This document shows, piece after piece, positions 1 through 8,193 of a stretch of 35,624 nt of DNA. The DNA lies in NCBI GenBank assembly GCA_017436815.1, contig JAFSCI010000063.1, positions 1 to 35,624 of the forward strand, given 5' to 3'. This DNA comes from Clostridia bacterium. Its GTDB lineage: Bacteria; Bacillota; Clostridia; Oscillospirales; Acutalibacteraceae. Each line of letters opens with the position of its first letter. Position 1 is the first letter of the stretch. A program made the position numbers and the translations under genes. Below the pieces are notes generated by a model, which made no database searches, was not told the DNA's origin, and was given only the letters and a program-made list of their open reading frames with translations.

Positions 1-1308
1 GGCATAGACAACTACTACGGCGATATTCGCAAGGTTTATTTTAAAGGCGCAGACGACATACGTTGGGGTATTGATATCCGCGGCGGTGTTGAGGCAGTTT
101 TCTCGCCCGACATTGAAACCGATAACATAACAAGCTCCGATATGGACGCTGCAAAAGCAATTATAGAAACACGTCTTGTAAACAACAACATTACCGACTA
201 CGAGGTTTACTGTGACAATGCCAAAAAGCAGGTAATAGTTCGTTTCCCCTGGTCTGCAGACGAGAGCGACTTTAGCGCCGAGTCGGCAGCCTCGGCCGTA
301 AAAGAGCTCGGCGAAACCGCAGTTTTGCGTTTTTGCGAGGGCACAACAGATGAAAACGTAGTTTTGGAGGGCTCGCAGGATATTGAATCTGCCAAGGCAA
401 TGGCCGATGACGGTACAAAGTATATGGTAGAGCTTACTCTTACAACAGCCGGTGCATCTAAATTTACCGAGGCCACCGAAAAGCTGATGGGCGATTACAT
501 TTCTATCTGGATGGATGACCAGATGATAGACGCTCCGAGGGTTGACAGCGTTATAACCGGCAACAAGGCATATATAACGGGTAGCTTTGACTATGACTCG
601 GCGCACGAATTGGCCGATAAAATCAATGCAGGCTCACTCCCCTTTGCTCTTACCTGTGATGAATCCAAGCTGCAGATAATCTCCCCATCCTTAGGCTCTG
701 ATGCTTTAAAGGTAATGGTTATTGCAGGTTCAATTGCATTCGTTGTAATTTGCATACTTATGATTGTTAAATACCGTTTACCCGGTGTTGTTGCCGCAAT
801 AACACTGTTTGGTCAAATAGGCGGTATGATCGCTTGCATTTCGGGCTTCTTCCCCGGTACTTCAAGCTTTACCCTTACCGTTCCGGGCATTGCGGGTATT
901 ATACTTTCAATAGGTGTTGGCGTTGACGCAAACGTTATTGCCGCAGAACGTATAAAAGAAGAGTTTAAAGGCGGCAAAACAATAAGCGGCGCAATAAACT
1001 CGGGCTTTGAAAACAGCTTTAAGGCCATTTTAGACGGTAACATTACAATTATTATTGTATCGGTTGTACTTATGGGTGCATTTGGCTCACCGAACAGCCT
1101 GCTTACAAAAATCTTCTCAATTGTAATGTCTGTTTTCGGCAGTTCAATTACCGGCAGCATTTATTCGTTCGGCTACACGTTGCTCACAGGTGTTATATTC
1201 AACTTTATAATGGCTGTATGCGCATCGAGAATTATGTTAAGAAGCCTTGCAAGAATAAAGGCCTTCAGAAATCCTTGGCTTTACGGAGGTGTTAAGAATG
1301 AAAAATAA
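1..1308 (+). CDS. secD: Protein translocase subunit SecD (5' end cut by window)
   Basis: SecD works with SecF as a proton-motive-force-driven accessory of the SecYEG translocon, pulling exported proteins to the outer face of the membrane. The reading frame is open from base 1, so about 435 residues are visible and only the N-terminal membrane segment is missing. The SecD signature WGIDIRGGVEAVFSP lies just inside the edge. It is followed by the extracytoplasmic P1-type domain, then five hydrophobic segments and the conserved fourth-segment motif GVDANVIAAERIKEE. The reading frame runs 11 bases into secF, indicating co-translation. The internal ATG at 142 is not the start, because conserved SecD sequence lies upstream of it. 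Call is secure. Confidence 0.95.
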   Translation, partial: GIDNYYGDIRKVYFKGADDIRWGIDIRGGVEAVFSPDIETDNITSSDMDAAKAIIETRLVNNNITDYEVYCDNAKKQVIVRFPWSADESDFSAESAASAVKELGETAVLRFCEGTTDENVVLEGSQDIESAKAMADDGTKYMVELTLTTAGASKFTEATEKLMGDYISIWMDDQMIDAPRVDSVITGNKAYITGSFDYDSAHELADKINAGSLPFALTCDESKLQIISPSLGSDALKVMVIAGSIAFVVICILMIVKYRLPGVVAAITLFGQIGGMIACISGFFPGTSSFTLTVPGIAGIILSIGVGVDANVIAAERIKEEFKGGKTISGAINSGFENSFKAILDGNITIIIVSVVLMGAFGSPNSLLTKIFSIVMSVFGSSITGSIYSFGYTLLTGVIFNFIMAVCASRIMLRSLARIKAFRNPWLYGGVKNEK

Positions 1309-2224
1309 ATCGTTTGATTTTGTAAAAAACCTACCTTTAAGCCTTATCGTTTACGGCATAGTTTTCGTTTTAGGAATCGTATTTATTTTTGTTAACGGCC
1401 TTAACCTTGACATCGACTTTAAGGGCGGTACCCGTTTTGAATACTCATTTTCGGGTGAGATTAACACCGAAGACGTTCAAAAAACGGTAGAAGGCATTTT
1501 AAACAAAAAGGCCACGGTATTAGAGAGCTCTGCTTTAAGCGGCGACTCTAAAAAGCTGGTAATAAGCCTTGTTGCCGATGAATCCGTATCGGCCGAGCTT
1601 CAGCAAAAGCTTACCGACTCGCTTATAAAAGAATACCCCGATAACACCATTGCCTTTTACGGCTCTAACTCGGTATCGGGCTCGGTAGCAAGCAACTTCT
1701 TCCTTAAAGCCTTGGCCGCAGTAATAATTGTTGCCGTGCTGGTTTTAGTATTCGTAAGCTTCCGCTTTAAAAAGATTGGCGGCTTTACCGCAGGTCTTAC
1801 CGCTTTAATAGCGCTGATTTTAGACGTGCTCGCAGCCTTCTTTGCTTGTGCTATATTTAAGCTTGAAATTGACCTTAACTTTATGGCAGTTGTGTTAACA
1901 ATACTCGGTTACTCGCTTAACGATACTATAGTTATCTACGACCGCATCCGTGAAAACTCGGCCAAAAAACAAAAGCTGCCTAAGGGTGAAATTGTTAATA
2001 TGAGTCTTTCTCAGGTATTAAGAAGAACAATAACAACCTCTGTAACAACCGTAATTGCTGTTTTAGTAATTTTAGTAGTTGCCGAATTCTTCGGACTCTC
2101 AACACTCAGAAGCTTTGCGGTACCAATGATGTTTGGTTTAATTTCTGGTAGCTGTTCATCTATATTTGTTTCAGCTCCGCTTTGGGTTAAGTGGCAAGGC
2201 AAGGTTAAAGCAAAAAACCGTTAA
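1298..2224 (+). CDS. secF: Protein translocase subunit SecF
   Basis: SecF is the partner of SecD in the export motor. The 308-residue protein has an N-terminal membrane segment, the motif DFKGGTRFEY (about residues 35-45), a short external domain and five further membrane segments. These include the hallmark GYSLNDTIVIYDRIREN and a following RTITTSVTT stretch. I chose ATG 1298 because GGAGGT at 1285-1290 sits 7 bases upstream; an in-frame GTG at 1289 overlaps that ribosome binding site. secD and secF are separate genes here, unlike the fused SecDF of Bacillus. A perfect hairpin follows the stop codon. Confidence 0.96.
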   Translation: MKNKSFDFVKNLPLSLIVYGIVFVLGIVFIFVNGLNLDIDFKGGTRFEYSFSGEINTEDVQKTVEGILNKKATVLESSALSGDSKKLVISLVADESVSAELQQKLTDSLIKEYPDNTIAFYGSNSVSGSVASNFFLKALAAVIIVAVLVLVFVSFRFKKIGGFTAGLTALIALILDVLAAFFACAIFKLEIDLNFMAVVLTILGYSLNDTIVIYDRIRENSAKKQKLPKGEIVNMSLSQVLRRTITTSVTTVIAVLVILVVAEFFGLSTLRSFAVPMMFGLISGSCSSIFVSAPLWVKWQGKVKAKNR

Positions 2225-2240
2225 ACTTAAAACTATAATA

Positions 2241-2274
2241 AAAAAGCAGGCGCTCTGTCGAGCGCCTGCTTTTT
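2241..2274. terminator. Bidirectional intrinsic terminator, secF / prsA-like
   Basis: A perfect 15-bp stem (2241-2255 with 2260-2274) closes on a TGTC loop. It has an A-run on the left arm and a T-run on the right, so it can terminate secF rightward and the converging foldase gene leftward. Confidence 0.9.
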
Positions 2275-2287
2275 GTTTAGTATTCTT

Positions 2288-3691
2288 TTATGCCGGAATA
2301 TCGCGCATTACCTGGTCGAAAAATTCTATTTTGTACTGTGTTGCATAGGTATCGTAAACTTTATTTAACTTTGCAGTGGCCAGTTCCTGCTTTATCTGTG
2401 CCTGCCACGACAGTAAGCCGTCACCTAAAAAGTACATAATGTGGTAGCCGTAGGTGGTTTTAATTATTTCGTAGTCGCCTTTGTTTCTTGACTCATCAAA
2501 GCACCAGTTTTCGAATTCTTCTACGTAGGTTTCCTTTAACACGTTTTCATAAAGTCCGCCGCTTGCATACGAGCCGGGATCAGTGTTGTATTTTAAGGCC
2601 AATTCCTTAAACGCGGCCTCAGATTTATCAGTCTGCTCAAACTCGGCCAGAACCTCTTTTGCTTTAACCGACGCCTTAGCCATAGAGCCCTGCGCGTCAG
2701 CAGAAATAAGTATGTGGCGTATGTTTTTGGTTACGTATTCATCGGTATAAGCAGGCTTTACAACCATATAAACGGTGTATTCACCGCTTATAAGCACCGT
2801 TTTTGCAGAGCCGGCTGTGGCTCCGCCAAACACCCAGTCATCAAGCTCACTCAATCCCGAATACTCATAACCCTCAATCAGAGTTTTATCTACAAGGGTG
2901 GTTATTTTAGAATCGGTATATTTACCGCTCTCTTTTAATACGTCGGTCAAAATCTGCTTGTACTCGTCTTCGGTCTTGGCTTTTTCTAAGCGCCTAGAGT
3001 TTTGCTCGGCATTATCGCCGCTAAAAGTGTATTTTCTTATATCTGCTTTGGCATAGCCCTTACTGTTTTGCTCAAAATATTCATTCAGTTCTTGCTCGGT
3101 AAACTCAAGGCTTTCTTCTAATGACTCATACTGCTTATTGGCGAGTAAAATTATTTTCAGAGCATTTTCAATATCCTTTTGCTTTACGCCCTTGCCGTAG
3201 GTATCGGCAATGTATTTCTTTGTGGATACACCCTCTAACATGGCAGAGGTTTCGAGCAGCTCTATTTCATTTTTTATGTAAGCGTTATCATCCTCATCTA
3301 TAACAATGCCGTTTTGTGTGGCCGCCTCGGCCAATAACAGCATATCCATAAGGCGAGATTTTGCCATTTTTACAAAATATTCAAACCAGGTGGTTTTTTC
3401 GTCGTAATTTTGCTTTTTAAGGTCTTTATTTTCATCAAAGCCGTAATAACTGGCGTAATACTCGCTGTATTCTTCCATTTCTCCTATAAATTCGGTATAA
3501 AAAAGGTAGGAAAACATAGCATTGTCCACCTCAAAATGCTCGCTCTTGGCGGCGGTGGCGCTTCTAAGCAATACACCGGAGTTGGTTATTACACCAACAC
3601 CTATTGCAATTACAGTTATAAGCGCTACGGCTACGGTAGCTATTGTTATAATAAGTTTTTCGTTTTTAAGGAATTTTGTTTTCTTGCTCAT
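2288..3691 (-). CDS. Membrane-anchored PpiC/PrsA-like peptidyl-prolyl isomerase
   Basis: Likely an extracytoplasmic foldase of the parvulin class that helps newly exported proteins fold. The 467-residue protein has a basic start and one hydrophobic segment (about residues 14-38), then a SurA/PrsA-like helical region. A parvulin (PpiC) domain at about residues 315-425 contains IRHILI, an AFKELALKYNTDPGS segment and a terminal TTYGYHIMYF motif. There is no lipobox cysteine after the hydrophobic segment, so it is probably anchored by an uncleaved helix rather than lipid as in Bacillus PrsA. ATG 3691 is preceded by CGGAG 6-7 bases away. A strong promoter lies at 3721-3749. It converges on secF, which fits a role in secretion. 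Substrate proteins are unknown. Confidence 0.85.
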   Translation of the reverse strand: MSKKTKFLKNEKLIITIATVAVALITVIAIGVGVITNSGVLLRSATAAKSEHFEVDNAMFSYLFYTEFIGEMEEYSEYYASYYGFDENKDLKKQNYDEKTTWFEYFVKMAKSRLMDMLLLAEAATQNGIVIDEDDNAYIKNEIELLETSAMLEGVSTKKYIADTYGKGVKQKDIENALKIILLANKQYESLEESLEFTEQELNEYFEQNSKGYAKADIRKYTFSGDNAEQNSRRLEKAKTEDEYKQILTDVLKESGKYTDSKITTLVDKTLIEGYEYSGLSELDDWVFGGATAGSAKTVLISGEYTVYMVVKPAYTDEYVTKNIRHILISADAQGSMAKASVKAKEVLAEFEQTDKSEAAFKELALKYNTDPGSYASGGLYENVLKETYVEEFENWCFDESRNKGDYEIIKTTYGYHIMYFLGDGLLSWQAQIKQELATAKLNKVYDTYATQYKIEFFDQVMRDIPA

Positions 3692-3720
3692 AAACTTCTC
3701 CGTTATTATTTATTAAAAAG

Positions 3721-3749
3721 ATTATATATTAAATTTTTAAATTATTCAA
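3721..3749 (-). promoter_or_regulatory. Sigma-A-type promoter of the PrsA-like gene
   Basis: On the minus strand, TTGAAT (3749-3744) and a perfect TATAAT (3726-3721) are separated by exactly 17 bases. Predicted transcription starts near 3714, about 23 bases before the start codon. Confidence 0.75.
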
Positions 3750-3783
3750 CAAAATATTTTGTGAACATATCCGGCAAATAATC

Positions 3784-3815
3784 TTGACTTAATTTGCTTT
3801 ATATGTAAAAATAAT
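3784..3815 (+). promoter_or_regulatory. Possible promoter of the WbsX-like gene
   Basis: TTGACT at 3784-3789 matches a -35 box well. The best -10 is weak: AATAAT at 3810-3815 with a long 20-base spacer, or AAAAAT at 3807 with 17. It is the only candidate in the 161-base divergent gap. Confidence 0.35.
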
Positions 3816-3852
3816 AAAGACCGATATTTAAAACTAAAACTCAGGTGATGAT

Positions 3853-5835
3853 ATGTCCTTTTTGCACAGCGCAAAAAATTCTATTAAAGCAAACGGTTTT
3901 TGCGGCGCTCTGCGCGTTTACAAAAACCACTTGAAGATCAAAAACTTTTACAAACAATACGGTGACGTTAAAGATATTGTATCAGACGATGTCGCTTCAG
4001 AGGTGTATGACAGCGACTATCAGAACAATGCAGATTTCAGCGAGTATAAATCATTTGTAAAACCGCTTGCATTTTATCTGCCGCAGTTTCACACCATACC
4101 CGAAAACGATGCCTGGTGGGGCGAAGGCTTTACCGAGTGGACAAACACCAGAAAGTGCGAGCCCAGGTTCAATAAGCATTATCAGCCCCGCGAGCCGCAC
4201 GATGATATTGGCTATTACAATTTAGAAGATGTAAACGTGCTTAAAAGCCAGGCCGAGCTTGCAAAAAGTCACGGAATATACGGTTTTTGTTTTTACCATT
4301 ATTGGTTTTCGGGCAAGCGTCTTTTAGAAAAGCCGGTTGATATTTTACTGGATCACCCCGAAATTGATATTAACTTCTTGCTTTGTTGGGCCAATGAGAA
4401 CTGGACTAAGGCCTGGGACGGACAAAGTAACAACGTACTTATAAAACAAAATTACGCAAAGTCCGACCCCGAGCAGTTTATTGACGATTTGCAAAAATAT
4501 ATAAACGACCCCCGCTATATTAAAATAGACTCAAAGCCCGTTATTTTAATATACAACTGCAGTGAAATTCCCAACGTAAAAGCCACATTCAGTAAAATGC
4601 GCAAGCGCGCAAAGGAAACAGGCATTGGTGAAATTTTAATTTGGGCATGCCGTACACATCACACTACTGCGCAAACCCTTAAAATAACCGATTATATTGA
4701 TGCCGAGGTTGAATTCCCGCCTCACAACACAGCGCTCGACGTTTTAAAAGAAGACTCAATTACAACCAATGAGCGTTCAAACATTTATAACTATAATAAG
4801 CTTGTGCAGTTTGTAACGGGCAGATACAACGAAGAAAAATCAAAAAAGCCCGTATACCGCACCGTTATGGCCGCTTGGGATAACTCCTGCCGCCGCAAAG
4901 ACAACTACACCGTTTACTGCGGTTTTTCTTTGAAAAGCTTTTACCGCTGGGTAAGAGCGGCGGTAGAAAACGCATCATCTTTAAAAGAAAATGAACGTTT
5001 TATTTTTGTAAACGCCTTTAACGAATGGGCCGAGGGCACCTATTTAGAGCCAGATAAAAAATACGGCTATGCAAACATTAACACCTTTTCCCGCGCTTTA
5101 TTCGGTTTGCCTTTAAATAAACCTGCTACAGTATTAACAAAAACCGAACCCGAAAATGTAACCGCTCCCAAAATTGCGGTGCAGGCGCATATTACAAGCA
5201 TTGACGTGTTAAGCCAAATTATCGGGCATATTGAAAAAATTCCCTTCAATTTTGACTTATTTGTATCGACCGATACACCGCAAAAGCTACAGTTTATAAA
5301 AAATTCATTCGCGCAAAAATGTCCGAATATAAGCCTCAATACCGAAAGTTTTGAGAACACAAAGGACGATATACTTCCCCTTGTTCTTCAAATGAAGAGC
5401 GTTTATAAAAATTATGACGTTTTATGCCATATAAACTCTAAAAAGTCGGCATTTACCGTAGACGGACAAAATCTGCGCAGCTATTTATACGATAATCTTT
5501 TAGGCAACAGCGAAAAAATCGCCGCTATTATAAAGGAATTTAATTTAAATACTTCGCTTGGTCTTGCCTTTTTAAAGGCTCTGACACCCAAAGAGCAGTC
5601 AGGTTGGGCAGATAACCGAGAGGCTACCGAGCAATTACTCAATTACCTAAAAATCTCCTCTGCTACCCCGAGCAATACCGCTTTTGCGGATATGCATATG
5701 TTCTGGGCAAATCCAAAGTCACTCGCAACCCTTTTTGAGAGCGATATTACTGAAAGTGCTGCTCTTCCCTTTTCTTTGCGTTTCGTTGCAACGTATAATA
5801 AATTTGAATGCTCAGAATTTTGTTTTAAAGATTAA
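3853..5835 (+). CDS. WbsX-family glycan enzyme with C-terminal RgpF-like domain
   Basis: Probably acts in making a surface polysaccharide. Residues ~70-425 match the WbsX (GH99-like) family: LAFYLPQFHTIPENDAWWG, GFTEWTN, YGFCFYHYWFSGKRLLE, FLLCWANENWTKAWDG and FVNAFNEWAEGTYLEPD are all present. Residues ~440-640 (from PKIAVQAHI, through LCHINSKKS, to ADMHMFWANP) resemble the rhamnan-synthesis RgpF domain. No signal peptide or membrane segment is seen, so it is likely cytoplasmic. ATG 3853 has AGGTGA only 4 bases upstream, a tight spacing. The gene stands alone, with no sugar-nucleotide or export genes nearby. WbsX proteins occur in O-antigen and exopolysaccharide clusters; their exact reaction is not settled, so substrate and linkage cannot be assigned. 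Confidence 0.82.
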   Translation: MSFLHSAKNSIKANGFCGALRVYKNHLKIKNFYKQYGDVKDIVSDDVASEVYDSDYQNNADFSEYKSFVKPLAFYLPQFHTIPENDAWWGEGFTEWTNTRKCEPRFNKHYQPREPHDDIGYYNLEDVNVLKSQAELAKSHGIYGFCFYHYWFSGKRLLEKPVDILLDHPEIDINFLLCWANENWTKAWDGQSNNVLIKQNYAKSDPEQFIDDLQKYINDPRYIKIDSKPVILIYNCSEIPNVKATFSKMRKRAKETGIGEILIWACRTHHTTAQTLKITDYIDAEVEFPPHNTALDVLKEDSITTNERSNIYNYNKLVQFVTGRYNEEKSKKPVYRTVMAAWDNSCRRKDNYTVYCGFSLKSFYRWVRAAVENASSLKENERFIFVNAFNEWAEGTYLEPDKKYGYANINTFSRALFGLPLNKPATVLTKTEPENVTAPKIAVQAHITSIDVLSQIIGHIEKIPFNFDLFVSTDTPQKLQFIKNSFAQKCPNISLNTESFENTKDDILPLVLQMKSVYKNYDVLCHINSKKSAFTVDGQNLRSYLYDNLLGNSEKIAAIIKEFNLNTSLGLAFLKALTPKEQSGWADNREATEQLLNYLKISSATPSNTAFADMHMFWANPKSLATLFESDITESAALPFSLRFVATYNKFECSEFCFKD

Positions 5836-5875
5836 AAAAGAACGTTCTAAGCCATAGGGCTTAGAACGTTCTTTT
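5836..5875. terminator. Bidirectional intrinsic terminator
   Basis: A perfect 18-bp stem (5836-5853 with 5858-5875) closes on an ATAG loop between converging genes. The right arm includes the last bases of the hydrolase stop codon. On the minus strand it is followed by a six-base U-run; on the plus strand the U-run is short. Confidence 0.85.
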
Positions 5876-6806
5876 ACATTCTTATTATTATCCAATTGGC
5901 AATATCTTTATACACCTGTGTTTTGCAGGTTTCGTGCAATAAATCGTGTCTTGCAGACGGATAAGTAATAGTGCTGACGTCGCTTTTATCACACATTCTC
6001 AAACGGTTTGCTATAATAAGCGAATGCTTTGAAAAATTGCATACAGGGTCATCTGTGCCCGAAAGTATAAGTATCGGAATATCGGGCATATCTTTAAACC
6101 ATTTGCTTTCGTTAACCGAAATTCTCAGTTTTATAATATCCTTTATTCCTGATACCGAAAGCGAAAAATTACAAAGCGGATCATTTAAATACTTGTTAAG
6201 CTCCTCTTCGTCAGAATTGAGCCAGTCATTATCGGTCTCACCGTCAAAATTTTTACTGCGGCCAAATACATATTCCTTATATAGCTTTGCCGATAAATAC
6301 GATTCACTGTTGTCCGAAATGGCATTCTGACATTTTTTAAGCAGCATACGCATTGCAAAGCTCTTATAGCATGTACCTATTAAGATTAAACCTACGTAAT
6401 CACTAGGATGTCGTGTTATAGATTCTCTTGCTATTAAGGAGCCCATATCGTATCCGAGTAAAAATACGGGTATATTGCCTGTTATTTTTTTGGCTTCCTC
6501 TAAAAATCCGTGCGCATCTCTTACTATATGCTTGTATCCGCGTCTTGAAGCAAAATAGCCGTAATCACTTTTATCAATAACCGAAGCGCCGTGGCCACAT
6601 TGGTCATAGATAATTACTGCACAATTCAAATTATCGCACATACATCTGGCAAACTCGGTATATCTGCCCATATGCTCGGTTACACCGTGCAAAATCTGAA
6701 CAGCAAACGTTGGATTCTCGGTGCTGAAAACCCTGCCCTTAATATAATTATAACCGTTGGAAGATCGCGTGACTATTTCAGTAACCTGAATACCGTTGTC
6801 CGTCAA
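5874..6806 (-). CDS. Alpha/beta hydrolase, serine-aminopeptidase/lysophospholipase type, with Asp at the nucleophile position
   Basis: A cytoplasmic alpha/beta-fold hydrolase of the Hydrolase_4 (monoacylglycerol lipase-like) type, about 310 residues. Numbering from the TTG start, the oxyanion motif HG is at 40-41, YDQCGHGAS follows, the acid is in GTDDPV (Asp253) and the histidine in SARHDLLHE (His287). The nucleophile elbow reads GYDMGSL where the family has GxSxG, so residue 120 is Asp (codon GAT, bases 6447-6449). That could mean a changed chemistry (Asp nucleophiles occur in dehalogenases and epoxide hydrolases) or loss of activity. TTG 6806 is preferred because GAGGTG lies 7 bases upstream; GTG 6821 has no ribosome binding site. 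It follows rodA by 36 bases and is probably co-transcribed. Substrate unknown. Confidence 0.82.
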   Translation of the reverse strand: MTDNGIQVTEIVTRSSNGYNYIKGRVFSTENPTFAVQILHGVTEHMGRYTEFARCMCDNLNCAVIIYDQCGHGASVIDKSDYGYFASRRGYKHIVRDAHGFLEEAKKITGNIPVFLLGYDMGSLIARESITRHPSDYVGLILIGTCYKSFAMRMLLKKCQNAISDNSESYLSAKLYKEYVFGRSKNFDGETDNDWLNSDEEELNKYLNDPLCNFSLSVSGIKDIIKLRISVNESKWFKDMPDIPILILSGTDDPVCNFSKHSLIIANRLRMCDKSDVSTITYPSARHDLLHETCKTQVYKDIANWIIIRM

Positions 6807-6813
6807 AACGAAA

Positions 6814-6819
6814 CACCTC
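6814..6819 (-). promoter_or_regulatory. Ribosome binding site that sets the TTG start of the hydrolase
   Basis: GAGGTG on the minus strand, 7 bases before TTG at 6806-6804. The upstream in-frame GTG (6821) overlaps it and lacks a site of its own. Confidence 0.65.
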
Positions 6820-6842
6820 ACAAAAATAGAATTAATCTAAAA

Positions 6843-7976
6843 TTAATCATGTAAATAAAGAGTGCGCGAATTTCTGTTGGCATACACACTAAGCAGTAAC
6901 CCAACACCTAAATAAAGACATACAACCGACGTACCGCCTGAGCTGAAAAACGGCAACGTAACACCTATAACCGGTATTATAGACAAACACATTCCGATGT
7001 TTATAATCAGCTGAGCCGCTATCATACCAAAAAAGCCAACGGCCACGTACTTGCCTGCATTCTGATTAGACATCTGCGAAACCTTAAGCGCCCGTAAAGC
7101 TATTGCGGTAAGCAAAATCATAACGGCAAGCAGTCCCAATGCGCCAAGCTCTTCGCCTATGCTTACAAATATAAAGTCGTTATAACCCTTAGGCACGTTG
7201 GCGGTTTGCGTAAGAGTACCCTTAAACAAGCCTTGTCCGAACAAGCCGCCGTTAGCGAGTGCTATTCTGCCGCGCCACTGTTGCCAGCCGCCGCCAAGTA
7301 AATCACTCTCTAAATCGAACATTAAAAGTAATCTTTGCCTTTGTTGGTCGGTAAACACAAAGAAAAACGCAAACGGAGCCGCAACTGTAGCCACCGCCGC
7401 ACTTATTCCCAAATGCTTAAGTCTAACGCCCGATGCAAAGAGCATAGATAAAAATATTACCGCGAAAACCAAAGCCGTACCGTCGTCACCCTGGAAATGT
7501 ATAAGCGCAACGGGTATTGCGCCGTGTAAACACAAAAGCAAATAGGTTTTTGGCTTTTTAATTGTAGTTTGAACCCTTGAAATATGCGCCGCAAAGGTTA
7601 TTATAAACGATATTTTCAGTAGCTCTGACGGCTGAAACGATAATCCACCGGGTAAAATGAGCCAGGCTTTATCGTCGGTGCCCTCTGGTCCCTCACCAAT
7701 AAAAAAAGTAAGTATAACGGGTATAAGGCCCACAATAGCCGGCACATACCACCGCTTTATAAGCTTGTTATAATCGTAAAGTGATATTACAATAGCTGCA
7801 GCCAGACCCAAAACAGTAGCAACCGCTTGTGTTATAAAATGACGAATACTGCCTGTATAATTTGTGGCCGAAAGCACAGCAACACAGCCGTATGCACTTG
7901 CTAAGGCACACAGGATAAGGGTAACTTTTTCGCATTCACGTATATAGTCGGCAATTTTGCCAAAAACAAACTTCAT
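6843..7976 (-). CDS. rodA: SEDS-family peptidoglycan glycosyltransferase, RodA type
   Basis: A polytopic membrane enzyme that polymerises lipid II into glycan strands together with a class B penicillin-binding protein during cell elongation. The 377-residue protein has about ten hydrophobic segments and SEDS motifs: AWLILPGGLSFQPSELLKI, FQGDDGTALVFAV, WQQWRGRIALANGG, PKGYNDFIFVSIGEELG and a C-terminal PFFSSGGTSV. The QPSE and DFIF..EELG motifs fit RodA/FtsW; RodA is preferred because no division genes are near. ATG 7976 has AAGGTG 6 bases upstream. An alternative in-frame GTG at 7997 would use GAAGG at 8010-8006, but the likely transcription start falls inside that site. An 8-codon ORF (7999-7973) overlaps the ATG by ATGA. 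No mreBCD or PBP gene is adjacent. Confidence 0.92.
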   Translation of the reverse strand: MKFVFGKIADYIRECEKVTLILCALASAYGCVAVLSATNYTGSIRHFITQAVATVLGLAAAIVISLYDYNKLIKRWYVPAIVGLIPVILTFFIGEGPEGTDDKAWLILPGGLSFQPSELLKISFIITFAAHISRVQTTIKKPKTYLLLCLHGAIPVALIHFQGDDGTALVFAVIFLSMLFASGVRLKHLGISAAVATVAAPFAFFFVFTDQQRQRLLLMFDLESDLLGGGWQQWRGRIALANGGLFGQGLFKGTLTQTANVPKGYNDFIFVSIGEELGALGLLAVMILLTAIALRALKVSQMSNQNAGKYVAVGFFGMIAAQLIINIGMCLSIIPVIGVTLPFFSSGGTSVVCLYLGVGLLLSVYANRNSRTLYLHD

Positions 7977-8013
7977 AAGCTGCACCTTAAAATACACATA
8001 AATATCCTTCTAT

Positions 8014-8019
8014 ATTATA
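8014..8019 (-). promoter_or_regulatory. Candidate -10 box for rodA at the edge of the palindromic element
   Basis: TATAAT on the minus strand straddles the left end of the repeat element (element starts at 8016). No good -35 box lies 16-18 bases upstream; that position is inside the element's terminal repeat. Predicted start is near 8007. Confidence 0.4.
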
Positions 8020-8040
8020 ATGGTTATGGTTAGTCGAAAC
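8016..8040 (+). repeat. Left terminal inverted repeat of the palindromic element
   Basis: 25 bases starting TATAATG and ending GTCGAAAC; pairs with 8194-8218 with four mismatches. Its right 8 bases also form the arm of the first internal hairpin. Confidence 0.6.
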
Positions 8041-8193
8041 ATCACTGTTTCGACACCAAATCTTTGATTTTGTGTCAAATTTTCTTTGAAAATTTGTCCA
8101 TACCCATTGCAATGAATGTCGTGCAAAATTAAATTTGTTAATTTAATTTTGCTAAAGCCACTTGAAAAGTGGCTTGTCGAAACGCTTAAAAGC

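Noticed and set aside
6447..6449. Asp codon in the hydrolase elbow as a sequencing error
   Set aside because: Changing any Ser codon to GAT needs at least two substitutions, and flanking residues are intact, so a simple error is unlikely.
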